DNA from: Prevotellaceae bacterium UBA3849 | Lineage (GTDB): Bacteria; Bacteroidota; Bacteroidia; Bacteroidales; Bacteroidaceae | Length of the DNA stretch: 39,254 nucleotides | Direction of reading: 5' to 3' | Assembly (NCBI GenBank): GCA_002392645.1 | Contig: DGHL01000008.1 | Span: 1-39,254, forward strand | Shown here: one piece after another, positions 8,142 through 16,192 of the stretch | Layout: the number at the start of each line of letters is the position of its first letter | Numbering within the stretch: the first letter of the stretch is position 1 | Position numbers and translations under genes: made by a program | The notes under the pieces: generated by a model | Databases searched by the model: none | Told to the model about the DNA's origin: nothing | What the model saw: only the letters and a program-made list of their open reading frames with translations

Positions 8142-9944
8142 TTATGAATTATGGACAGCCTCCGTTGCTTCATGCAACCACTGCTTATCATCCTCTTCGG
8201 TGAGTAGAGGTAGTAGTTCGTTGCGCACACGCTGGTGGTAATTGTTGAGCCAATCTATCTCCTTCTCGGTCATAAGTGAGAAGTCTATCGGAGTAGTGTC
8301 AATCGGACAAAGTGTGAGAGGCTCAAGTCTGAGGAACGTCCCGAATTCTGTTTCAGAATCCTTTACTACCAGCATGGTGTTCTCTGTTCGTATGCCGAAA
8401 CGACCTTCTAGGTACACTCCAGGTTCGTCTGTCACTGTCATACCTTCGTGCAATGGCTCTGGTCGCCAGTCCATGCGTATGGCGTGAGGTCCCTCATGTA
8501 CACACAGGCACCAGCCAACGCCGTGCCCTGTGCCGTGCAGGTAATTCAGTCCGCCGCTCCACAGTACGGAGCGAGCCAGGGCATCTAACTGCGTGCCGTT
8601 GGTTCCGTCAGGGAAGGGAGCCGTAGCCAGGGCGATATTGGCCTTCAGTACCAAGGTGTATGCGTGACGCATTTCATCGGTCACCTTGCCAAGGGCTATA
8701 GTACGTGTAATGTCGGTTGTGCCGTCTATATACTGTGCGCCGCTGTCAATCAGCAGCAATCCTTCTGGCTTCAGCGGTGCATTGCTCTCCTGTGTGGCAG
8801 TGTAATGCACTATTGCACCATGAGACTGATAGCCGCAGATGGTGGAAAATGACAAGTCGCGAAACTCCTGGGCATCCCTGCGCATCATTTCCAAACGGTC
8901 GCTGACGCTTATTTCCGTCTGACCGCCAGCCGCTACGGCAGGCTTCAGCCAACGAAGGAAGCGCACCATGGCTACTCCGTCCCTGCGCATGGCTTGACGA
9001 AAACCGTCTATCTCCTTCTGATTCTTCACTGCCTTGAAAGACACGATAGGCGAAGGCTCGTCTATTACGTGGGCAATGTTCTTGTATATGTTATATGCCG
9101 TGGTGGCACCATGACACATAGTGCGCCCGTCAAGCGAACTGATGAAGGCGGGGAAGTCGGCATATCGTTTTATCTGTACGCCAGCCTTCCGCATCATGTC
9201 TTGTGCCTCGTTGGTCAGAGCTCCGTTGCAAAAGAGGTGAGCCTCTTGCGTCGTTATGCAAAGAAAAGCCATAAAGACTGGTGTCATGGCTATGTCAGAG
9301 CCACGCAGGTTGAGCGTCCATGCTATCTCCATAAGGTCGGTAACGACGAGTGCCTCAGCACGGTGTACGTGCATTACCTTGCGTATGCGCTCCAGTTTCG
9401 CACTGGTGCTCTCGCCTATATATTCCTTGTTGACGCAGTAAATCTCGCCTGAGGGGATGGCAGGACGGTCATGCCACAGCATGCGCATGGCATCATAGTT
9501 GGTGCGTATCGTGACGCCGATCTTTCCAAGTCTTTCCTGCATGGCGGTTATCTCTGCATGAGTAGTCACCATACCGTCAATGGCTACGCAACGTCCGTTG
9601 ATGGCAGACATCTTCCGCATCAGCCATTCGGTGATTGACGGAGTGTCAGCCAGTACGTCCTTCATAAGCGTGAACTCCGTGCCTTGCAGTTGTTGGGCTG
9701 CTTGCAGGAAATATCGTGAGTCGGTCCATAGTGCAGCCTCGTCCTGTGTCACTACCGCCGTGCCAGCGCTGCCTGTGAAGCCGGTAATCCATTGCCGCGC
9801 CTGCCAGTATGGCGCCACATATTCGCTGCCATGCGGGTCACCCGTAGGGAATATTATTGCGTCGATGCCTTCTGCGTTCATCTCATGACGCAGGCGGCTA
9901 AGCCTTTCTTCTGTCATAGTCTTAATTACTATCCTTCTTGCCAA
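8142..9944 (-). CDS. Xaa-Pro aminopeptidase (M24B family)
   Basis: The 600-residue protein is of the long, three-domain aminopeptidase P type, which removes an N-terminal residue preceding proline using two metal ions. Two creatinase-like N-terminal domains (about 10-310) precede the pita-bread catalytic domain (about 310-545). Expected metal ligands are visible: two Asp in LLIDSGAQYIDGTTDITRT (near 400-412), His in YLHGTGHGVGW (near 470), and Glu in TDEPGVYLEG and GIRTEN (near 505-522). There is no signal peptide, so it should be cytosolic. The ATG at 9944 is used here; a second Met nine codons in (MTEERLSRLRHEM) is an equally good start and matches the family N-terminus better. It follows the O-acetylation genes by 33 nt and may be read through from them. 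Confidence 0.92.
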   Translation of the reverse strand: MARRIVIKTMTEERLSRLRHEMNAEGIDAIIFPTGDPHGSEYVAPYWQARQWITGFTGSAGTAVVTQDEAALWTDSRYFLQAAQQLQGTEFTLMKDVLADTPSITEWLMRKMSAINGRCVAIDGMVTTHAEITAMQERLGKIGVTIRTNYDAMRMLWHDRPAIPSGEIYCVNKEYIGESTSAKLERIRKVMHVHRAEALVVTDLMEIAWTLNLRGSDIAMTPVFMAFLCITTQEAHLFCNGALTNEAQDMMRKAGVQIKRYADFPAFISSLDGRTMCHGATTAYNIYKNIAHVIDEPSPIVSFKAVKNQKEIDGFRQAMRRDGVAMVRFLRWLKPAVAAGGQTEISVSDRLEMMRRDAQEFRDLSFSTICGYQSHGAIVHYTATQESNAPLKPEGLLLIDSGAQYIDGTTDITRTIALGKVTDEMRHAYTLVLKANIALATAPFPDGTNGTQLDALARSVLWSGGLNYLHGTGHGVGWCLCVHEGPHAIRMDWRPEPLHEGMTVTDEPGVYLEGRFGIRTENTMLVVKDSETEFGTFLRLEPLTLCPIDTTPIDFSLMTEKEIDWLNNYHQRVRNELLPLLTEEDDKQWLHEATEAVHNS

Positions 9945-9977
9945 AGAGCCTCTGGCAAATCAAAGGATTCCTCTTCT

Positions 9978-11447
9978 TTATTGTTCGGTTGCGGAAACAT
10001 CTTCAGCGACGCTCTCCTTTACAGGCTCGTTGGTGGCATTGCCTTCCGTCCTTGCAGGTGTCGTTGCGTTGTGTTTCGTATCGTTGCCTTGCTTGTTGGG
10101 TTTGCTGTCAGCATGGGTATGCCCCCCGCCTGCCTGGTTAAGGAACCTCACATACTTGCGGCATATCTTGTTGGAATATGCGTTGAAGATGTTGTTGGCA
10201 AAGAGTATGTCGGTAATCTTGTTGGCGCGTACGTACTCCTTCATGTTCTTCGTGAAGTAGCGATAGTCCACCACGTGTATCTCCTCGAAGGAATAGAAAA
10301 GGTATCCTGGCAGGGCATTGCCGAAACTGTCTTTCAGTATGAGCACCCTACGCTTGTTCTTGTTGCCGGTCTCTACCTTCACTATACGTGTGTCGCCACC
10401 CATGAAAGTGCAGTATGCACCACCTGAGCCATCCTTGTATTTGTAGAAGAATATGCTCTTGTATGGTTTGCTCTCGCCAATCACTTCATAGTTCTTGTTT
10501 ATGTTGTAGTCTATGTAGGTGGTGGTGTATTTTACGCCCTTCGGTACGTAGTAAACGAAGTCCTCGGGGTTTTTCTTAAGTGATATGTCCTTGGAGTATC
10601 CGTACATGCTGCCTACGTATCCGTGCACCACCTTCCGCTCATAGAACTTCAGCGGCTTGAAAGGAACTTTCGCCACGCGGCAGAACTCCTGCGCTGCGTA
10701 GAAAGCACCCAGCGGAGCCCAGTGATGGTCGGTGCGCAGGTATATGTCTTCGGCGGCATGCTTGCCCAGTTCGGTGTAAACGTCAACGGCATGTACGTCG
10801 GGGTCGAGGTGCGCATAGATGTTGTTGATGGTAGGACGCTCCTCGTTTGAAGCCTTCTTCGCCTTGGCAGGGCAGTAGAAATCAACGGCGGTAGGTATCA
10901 CCATGCAATATACGTTGACATTAGGAAACGCCTTCTTGTATTCGTTTGCAGACTGTGCATAGTCCACTCCGCCCTTTGAGCCGCCTCCGTATGCCATGAG
11001 GGCGCGTGTCTTCTCGCCCTTGCCTACAATGATGATGCCGCGGTTGGCTATGGTGGCTACTTCCTCTGCCGTGACTTTGTTGTCGTATTTGCCTACCTGT
11101 CGCTCCTTAGCCTCCAGCTCTTCGTCAGAAGGGCCTTCGTCCTCTATGTTGTCGGTAGAGGCATGGAAGGTGATGTCGTCCTCTGACAGTGACAGTTTGA
11201 TGAGATCCTTTTCCTTCATGCTCATGGATAGGAACATGTCGCGGTATGGCTCGCTGTCGCTGAACCAAGAGTTTATGCTTTTTGTGAACTCTCCGCTTGC
11301 GAGCTTGTCCCATGAGAAAGCAGGGAACTGAGTGAGGTCGCGTTTCTCAAGTGGAGAGTACGTGGATCTCGGGAAGAAGTCGAACACCACGGTGAACGCA
11401 AGGAACACTATGGATATTACTGCTATGTATATATTGTTGACGCGCAT
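9978..11447 (-). CDS. DHHW-family protein (AlgJ/AlgX-like, O-acetylation), membrane-anchored
   Basis: The 489-residue protein begins with one membrane anchor (IYIAVISIVFLAFTVVFDFF, residues 6-25). The bulk is a periplasmic SGNH-like domain carrying the DHHW family motif (RTDHHWAPLGAFYAAQEF, near 237) and LKDSFGNALPGYL (near 370), which supplies a probable catalytic Ser. AlgJ/AlgX-type proteins take acetyl groups passed across the membrane by an AlgI-type MBOAT protein and put them on a polysaccharide. The last 50 residues are low-complexity (T, N, K, E, A-rich). Its paralogue at 11477-12481 lies immediately upstream and shares the core (GGDTR, YKDGS, ITDILFANN). Acceptor polysaccharide unknown. 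Confidence 0.82.
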   Translation of the reverse strand: MRVNNIYIAVISIVFLAFTVVFDFFPRSTYSPLEKRDLTQFPAFSWDKLASGEFTKSINSWFSDSEPYRDMFLSMSMKEKDLIKLSLSEDDITFHASTDNIEDEGPSDEELEAKERQVGKYDNKVTAEEVATIANRGIIIVGKGEKTRALMAYGGGSKGGVDYAQSANEYKKAFPNVNVYCMVIPTAVDFYCPAKAKKASNEERPTINNIYAHLDPDVHAVDVYTELGKHAAEDIYLRTDHHWAPLGAFYAAQEFCRVAKVPFKPLKFYERKVVHGYVGSMYGYSKDISLKKNPEDFVYYVPKGVKYTTTYIDYNINKNYEVIGESKPYKSIFFYKYKDGSGGAYCTFMGGDTRIVKVETGNKNKRRVLILKDSFGNALPGYLFYSFEEIHVVDYRYFTKNMKEYVRANKITDILFANNIFNAYSNKICRKYVRFLNQAGGGHTHADSKPNKQGNDTKHNATTPARTEGNATNEPVKESVAEDVSATEQ

Positions 11448-11476
11448 TTTTCTTGTTTTGTTGTATATCCTCTGTT

Positions 11477-12481
11477 CTATTTACGCAGCATCTTGGCTAT
11501 GCCGTTTGATGTGGCGCGGTTGTATGCGTGCTGCATGTTGTTGGCAAAGAGTATGTCGGTTATTCCGTTCTCCTTCACATATCTTATTATGTTCTTCTGG
11601 AAATAGCGGAAGTCCACCACGTATATGTCCTCGAAACTGTAGAACAGATATCCGGGCAAGGCATTGCCGTAACTGTCCTTTATTATCATCAGCCTGCGCC
11701 CGTTGTTGCCCATTGCCTTGACGTGCGTGGTGCGTGTGTCGCCTCCCATGAATGTGCAGTAGGCGCTGCTTGAGCCATCCTTGTATTTTATGAAGAAAGG
11801 TCCTTCGAAAGGCTCCGTAAGAGTATAAACGCCTTTGCCCCTGCCAGGGCGATGACCTACGTATGTCACGGTGTAGAGACTGTCTTTCGGCGTGTAGTAG
11901 ATGAAGTCTTCCGGTGCGCGCTTAACGCTGATGTCGCCAGAAAACTTATACATGGTGCCCACCGCGTCATGAACCACCTGTTGGTTGTATGAGGTGAGGT
12001 CGCGGAATGGCACGCCAGCCACGCGTGCAAACTCTTCTGCGGCATAGTATGCGCCCAGTGGCAGCCAGTGGTGGTCGGTGCGTGCGTATATGGTTTCGTC
12101 GGTATGGCGTGCCAGTACTGGCAGTATGTTCACCGGCGTTATCCCGCGCAGGGAGTCATACATGGCAGTCATTACCGGTTCTTCGTCTCTCACCAGTGAG
12201 CGTGCTCCCTCCGGACAGTAATACTGTACGGATGTAGGTATCACCATGCTGTATATCCTTATGTCGGGCATGCTGTCTTTGTATTGGTTTATGGCAGCAG
12301 GGTAGTGACCGGCATTGGCAGGCACTCCGCTGAAAGGCTCCATGGCACGCACGCAGCAGCTGTCGCCGGTTACTATGATGCCGGCTCTGCCGCGACGGAA
12401 TCCCTCTGCCTTTGAAGGCAGGGCGAAGAGCATGGAGCAGAGAATAAAGGTTGTTATGATGATTTGTATGTTATGTCTCAT
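11477..12481 (-). CDS. DHHW-family protein (AlgJ/AlgX-like), short secreted paralogue
   Basis: The 334-residue protein has a cleavable-type signal peptide (IIITTFILCSMLFALPSKA) instead of the membrane anchor of its neighbour. It keeps the DHHW motif (RTDHHWLPLGAYYAAEEF, near 134) and the serine motif IKDSYGNALPGYLFYSFEDI (near 268). It lacks the region before the SGNH core that the 489-residue paralogue has, and its low-complexity tail. The two probably arose by tandem duplication and now differ in localisation. The gene lies 16 nt downstream of the MBOAT gene and 29 nt upstream of the paralogue, in one probable operon. Confidence 0.8.
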   Translation of the reverse strand: MRHNIQIIITTFILCSMLFALPSKAEGFRRGRAGIIVTGDSCCVRAMEPFSGVPANAGHYPAAINQYKDSMPDIRIYSMVIPTSVQYYCPEGARSLVRDEEPVMTAMYDSLRGITPVNILPVLARHTDETIYARTDHHWLPLGAYYAAEEFARVAGVPFRDLTSYNQQVVHDAVGTMYKFSGDISVKRAPEDFIYYTPKDSLYTVTYVGHRPGRGKGVYTLTEPFEGPFFIKYKDGSSSAYCTFMGGDTRTTHVKAMGNNGRRLMIIKDSYGNALPGYLFYSFEDIYVVDFRYFQKNIIRYVKENGITDILFANNMQHAYNRATSNGIAKMLRK

Positions 12482-12497
12482 GTGTCTGTGTGGAAGA

Positions 12498-13949
12498 TTA
12501 GAAGCGTGTGTATATGAAGGCGTTGTTGGTGGCGCCTACGAGCAGTGCCACGCTGGTAAGCAGCAATGCTACAGACACGCTGATGCGTGTGATGAGTGAT
12601 ATCGTGTGTTTCAGCGTTGTCTCCTTTGGCATTGCGCGGTCGAAGGCATTTGTCACGATGTCATATACCGGCAGGCAGAATATGAGTGCCACTATCCACA
12701 GCCAGAAGTTGTTCATCACGGCACTCTCTGCGGTGAAGTCATACAGCGTGGCTGTATTGCCGAAACTTATGGAGAAGAAGCGTTGCATCTTCGTGAAGTC
12801 GTCAAAATAGAATATTCCCCATCCCAGTACGAACAGGAATATGGTATATAGGTGGAGTAGGGGAGCAGGTATATAGCGTGTTACCTTGAGTATGGTGTAT
12901 TTCTCAAGCATTACGATGATGCCGAAATACACGCCCCATAGTATGAAGTTCCAGCTTGCACCATGCCACATGCCGGTGAGGAACCATACCACCATGATGT
13001 TCCAAGCCTGATGACGACGGTTGCCACCCATGGGGATATATACATAGTCGCGGAAGAAACTGCCGAGCGACATGTGCCATCTGCGCCAGAACTCCGTTAT
13101 GGTCTTGCTTATGTAAGGGTGGTTGAAGTTCTCTGCGAAGTGGAATCCAAGGCATCGACCCAGTCCGATAGCCATATCGCTATAGCCGGAGAAGTCGAAG
13201 AATATCTGTAGGGTGAAGGCCAGTATGCCTACCCATGCTCCGGCTGTAGAGGTGTTTGACAGGTTGCCACCGAGGAATTGTGTTGAAATCTCAGACAGCT
13301 GGTTGGCAAGTATCACCTTCTTGCCCAGACCAATAAGGAAACGGTAAGAGCCGCATACGAAGTCATACTGCGTGACGCGGCGGCTGCCTATCTCCATTGC
13401 CACCACGTCGTAGCGCACGATAGGACCGGCTATGAGCTGCGGAAACATTGAGATGTAGAGCAGCAGGTCGTAGTAGCGGCGCTGCACCGGAGCTTCATGG
13501 CGATATACGTCGATGAGGTATGATATGCTTTGGAATGTGTAGAAGCTGATGCCTATAGGCAGTGATATGCCAGGATTTGCCACAGGCAGGCCTATGGCAG
13601 TAAGTGTATCGGCGAAGAATCCTGCATACTTGAAGGTGGCAAGCACCAGAAGGTTCAGCGTCAGTCCGATGACGAGTGCCGTCTTGCGATGTGCGTCGCC
13701 GCGTGCGATGGCAAGTCCTGCGACATAGTTCATCAGCGAACTTGCCAGCATGAGGAATACATACACTGGTTCGCCCCATGCATAGAATATAAGCGAGAAC
13801 ACCACCAGTACGACGTTGCGCACGGTAGTGTTCATCTGCAATCCCTTGCCCTCTGAGAAGAATCTGCGGTCTATCCAGTAAGCTATGAAGTAGAGCGCGA
13901 GGAATGAGGGAAGGAATGCGAATATAAAGAATAAGTCTGAGAATACCAT
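12498..13949 (-). CDS. MBOAT-family O-acyltransferase (AlgI-like)
   Basis: The 483-residue polytopic membrane protein passes acetyl groups across the cytoplasmic membrane for polysaccharide O-acetylation. MBOAT landmarks are clear: PIGISFYTFQSISYLIDVYR (near 140), LLLYISMFPQLIAGPIVRY (near 170), FWRRWHMSLGSFFRDYVYIP (near 290), and the conserved His in FLTGMWHGASWNFILWG (near 327). The start at MVFSDLFFIFAFLPSF fits the AlgI N-terminus. It starts 4 nt after the SGNH gene, so the two are probably translationally coupled, and is followed by two DHHW genes. Together these make a complete O-acetylation set. No glycosyltransferase lies in the window, so the target polymer is made elsewhere. Confidence 0.92.
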   Translation of the reverse strand: MVFSDLFFIFAFLPSFLALYFIAYWIDRRFFSEGKGLQMNTTVRNVVLVVFSLIFYAWGEPVYVFLMLASSLMNYVAGLAIARGDAHRKTALVIGLTLNLLVLATFKYAGFFADTLTAIGLPVANPGISLPIGISFYTFQSISYLIDVYRHEAPVQRRYYDLLLYISMFPQLIAGPIVRYDVVAMEIGSRRVTQYDFVCGSYRFLIGLGKKVILANQLSEISTQFLGGNLSNTSTAGAWVGILAFTLQIFFDFSGYSDMAIGLGRCLGFHFAENFNHPYISKTITEFWRRWHMSLGSFFRDYVYIPMGGNRRHQAWNIMVVWFLTGMWHGASWNFILWGVYFGIIVMLEKYTILKVTRYIPAPLLHLYTIFLFVLGWGIFYFDDFTKMQRFFSISFGNTATLYDFTAESAVMNNFWLWIVALIFCLPVYDIVTNAFDRAMPKETTLKHTISLITRISVSVALLLTSVALLVGATNNAFIYTRF

Positions 13950-13953
13950 CTTT

Positions 13954-14766
13954 TTACTTCAGTAGGTCGGCTATGAGTTTGCCGTTGGTCTTTGCACCCA
14001 ATACGCTTGTGTGGGTGCCGTCTGTTGTGTAGTGTTTCTTAATTCTTTCATCAGTGAACTTCACGCAGCCCACCTTGTCTTGTCTTATTACGGTAATATC
14101 GAGGCGCTTTCCGCATTCTTCTATCACGTCGCCTACTTTCTTGATTTTCTCTTCGCCGGCATGTACGCTCTGCAGCGGAGTGAGCAATACTATGCGTGCG
14201 TCAGGGAATGACTCACGCAGTATCTCGCAGTTATAGCGCACTGACTCGGCAAGTGACGTCACCTGGTTTACCTTCTTCATCATCAGTTCCTGAAGTGTTG
14301 ACTTGAATGCCTTGCTGACGCTCATGTTGTAAATCTCCGGACGCTGGCTCTCAAACCATGCATCGTTTGTGCCGCAGGCTATGATGATGAGTGATGGCTC
14401 TGGCTGCTTTCCAGACTTGTAGGCCTCCATGAATCGGCTTACCTGGTTGTATATCACGTTGTTGTTGGAGAGTTTCTGGACGTTCTCCTCTATATTCTTC
14501 TTCGTCAGTGCGTTGTTGGTCCATGTGGCACCGCTGCGGGCATAGCTGATGCAGGTCTTAGGTGCGAAGTCTTCCTTGAACCATTTGCTCCATCCACGGT
14601 CGAGTGTGCAACTGTCGCCACCGATGGAGGTGTTGGAGTCACCCAGCAACACTACGTTCATCTTGCTGTGGTCTTGTGCCATGACGTTTGTTATGCATGC
14701 AGGAGAGCACAGCATAATCAGTGCTGTCAATGCAGAAAGTACATTTTTCATGCTTATCTTATTCAT
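13954..14766 (-). CDS. Secreted SGNH/GDSL-family esterase or acetyltransferase
   Basis: The 270-residue protein has a signal peptide (ALTALIMLCSPACITNVMA). The SGNH hydrolase blocks are in order: LLGDSNTSIGG (block I, Ser near 44), a Gly in the SYARSGATW region (block II), IACGTNDAWF (block III, Asn near 133) and TTDGTHTSVLGAKT (block V, Asp and His near 248-251). The likely activity is transfer or removal of acetyl esters on a carbohydrate in the periplasm. As the first gene of the MBOAT/DHHW operon it probably edits or completes acetylation of the same glycan. A consensus promoter (14823-14853) precedes it with a leader of about 50 nt. Confidence 0.85.
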   Translation of the reverse strand: MNKISMKNVLSALTALIMLCSPACITNVMAQDHSKMNVVLLGDSNTSIGGDSCTLDRGWSKWFKEDFAPKTCISYARSGATWTNNALTKKNIEENVQKLSNNNVIYNQVSRFMEAYKSGKQPEPSLIIIACGTNDAWFESQRPEIYNMSVSKAFKSTLQELMMKKVNQVTSLAESVRYNCEILRESFPDARIVLLTPLQSVHAGEEKIKKVGDVIEECGKRLDITVIRQDKVGCVKFTDERIKKHYTTDGTHTSVLGAKTNGKLIADLLK

Positions 14767-14822
14767 AATAATCAGTTTCTTTGTTAGTTGTAAAGGTTGG
14801 GTATTTTTTAAATTCGTGGATG

Positions 14823-14853
14823 CAAAGTTACTAACTTTTTATGAAATAGCAAA
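14823..14853 (-). promoter_or_regulatory. Bacteroidota-type promoter for the O-acetylation operon
   Basis: On the minus strand a TTTG -33 element (14850-14853), a 19-nt spacer and TAACTTTG (14823-14830) precede the SGNH gene. It probably drives SGNH, AlgI and both DHHW genes, and possibly pepP, because the gaps between them are only 4 to 33 nt. Confidence 0.75.
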
Positions 14854-14854
14854 A

Positions 14855-15460
14855 TTTTTGACCTACAAATATTTAGGTGCATAGGTACATGATTGACAAA
14901 TGTTGTTTGACATTGAATGGGAATTATCAGGAATTTCATCGAACAGACGTCGCCTATGCACAAAATTTGCGAACGAATGAGACACTGCCCCAAAATGCGA
15001 AATAGATAATTCCGTTCGGAAAAATCACCAACAAGTCAGTAATATGGTAAAGCCGATTTTGCAAATTCACCCCTTTTTTGTCGTAAAAGTTACCAGATTA
15101 CCTTCTAAAAAGCGTCATTTTGCATTGTAAAGTGATAGCTTTTGTAGTGTAAAAGCTATCAAATTACGGTGTAAAAGCTATCAAATTACCTCAAAATGAG
15201 ATTTTGTTGTCATGCATATTTTTGTAAATACTTGATTTGTATAACATTATAAAAAACGGCTGAAAATCGCTATTTCCGCGTCAAAATCGTCTTTGGTGAT
15301 TTTCATCGCAAGGAATCGCCATTTTAATACGATTGCTTTTGCACTATAAAAGGGGAATTTGCTGTGAAATAATATGCGTATGGCATCATAGTGAAAAAAA
15401 TGACTTTATTGCTTCTGTAAAATCTGTTAAAACGCCCATAGTTGGTGTTAAAAGATGTTT
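14855..15460. other. AT-rich noncoding spacer between divergent operons
   Basis: About 600 bases separate the minus-strand O-acetylation promoter from the plus-strand promoter at 15465. I find no convincing gene. A 19-codon frame at 15306-15247 (minus, MKITKDDFDAEIAIFSRFL) is open but has nothing else to support it. Present are the repeats at 15082-15189 and an 11-bp inverted repeat pair (15021-15031 and 15293-15303, AAAATCACCAA / TTGGTGATTTT). The latter could bring the ends of the spacer together in an RNA or mark an old insertion. Confidence 0.5.
15082..15189. repeat. 22-bp period repeats with nested inverted copy
   Basis: GTGTAAAAGCTATCAAATTAC occurs at 15147-15167 and 15169-15189 (period 22). 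A degenerate relative, TCGTAAAAGTTACCAGATTAC, starts at 15081-15082. Just before the first copy, GATAGCTTTT (15134-15143) is the exact reverse complement of AAAAGCTATC inside each unit. Two alternative hairpins are therefore possible, with 15151-15160 or with 15173-15182. Confidence 0.65.
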
Positions 15461-15464
15461 TTTT

Positions 15465-15495
15465 TTTGAGTTGTTAAATAATCTTATTGCCTTTG
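15465..15495 (+). promoter_or_regulatory. Probable promoter of the accessory secreted-protein cluster
   Basis: TTTG (15465-15468) is followed by a 19-nt spacer and TGCCTTTG (15488-15495). The -7 box deviates from TAnnTTTG at the second base, so it should be weaker than the others in the window. The leader would be about 70 nt to the ATG at 15572. Confidence 0.5.
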
Positions 15496-15571
15496 CATCT
15501 ATCAATAGGTTGGGTGATAGGTTTCTGCCCTACTGCTAAACAATAACAAACAAACATTTTAGTAAGTAACA

Positions 15572-16189
15572 ATGAGAAGACAGATCGTATTTGTCTTGAT
15601 GTTTTGCGCTTGCATGTCATCATATGCGCAAAAGCACCAGGCTCACGGCAACAAGCGTGAGAACAGAAAAGTGACGGCTATTACTTCTGCCGTCAAAGTT
15701 AACAACATGCAGCGTGAAGCTATGACATCGGCTGTGGACCGCAGAGGTGAGGCCCTTGATGCCATAGAGTCAAAAGGCGTTGATGCGAAAGCAGCGGCAT
15801 TTCAAAAGTATGAGATTGAGAAGAAATGCCATGAGGAGATTGTAAGTCAGTTGTCAGACAAGCAGATTGCCGACTACTGCAATGTGAACTTTGCTCCGGA
15901 GGTGACAGCCAAGACGGAGTACCGTATGTCACTGCTTGCCGAAATCGACAACGACTACACTGAGGAAGAGTTGCAGAAGATGCGTGATGAGATTTACCGT
16001 TATCTTATGCTTGAAAAGATTGTGTATTACAAGTATAAGTATGACTTTGCAAAGCAGAAAGAAAACATCAATCGTCTCAAGGCTATACAGCCAGCATCAT
16101 TGAAAGCTGCACTCAACAACGAGAAACAGAAATCCTATGGCAAGGTTGTTTCAGGTAGTGTGCAATGGAAACAAAAGAGAAGGAGGTAA
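15572..16189 (+). CDS. Secreted alpha-helical protein of unknown function
   Basis: The 205-residue product has a signal peptide (MRRQIVFVLMFCACMSSYA, then QKHQAHGNK). The mature part is charged and predicted largely helical: repeated K/E/R/A-rich stretches, and TEEELQKMRDEIYRYLMLEK followed by IVYYKYKYDFAKQKENINRL. The C-terminus is very basic (WKQKRRR). I recognise no family; its length and helical periodicity recall periplasmic chaperone-like or Spy-like helical proteins, but this is only a resemblance. It is the first gene of the cluster, ends three nt before the Sel1 gene, and so is almost certainly co-transcribed and perhaps functionally tied to it. Confidence 0.8.
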   Translation: MRRQIVFVLMFCACMSSYAQKHQAHGNKRENRKVTAITSAVKVNNMQREAMTSAVDRRGEALDAIESKGVDAKAAAFQKYEIEKKCHEEIVSQLSDKQIADYCNVNFAPEVTAKTEYRMSLLAEIDNDYTEEELQKMRDEIYRYLMLEKIVYYKYKYDFAKQKENINRLKAIQPASLKAALNNEKQKSYGKVVSGSVQWKQKRRR

Positions 16190-16192
16190 ATC

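Noticed and set aside
15247..15306. 19-codon minus-strand frame MKITKDDFDAEIAIFSRFL in the large spacer
   Set aside because: Too short, no clear ribosome-binding site or promoter, no relative known to me. Kept only as a remark on the spacer.
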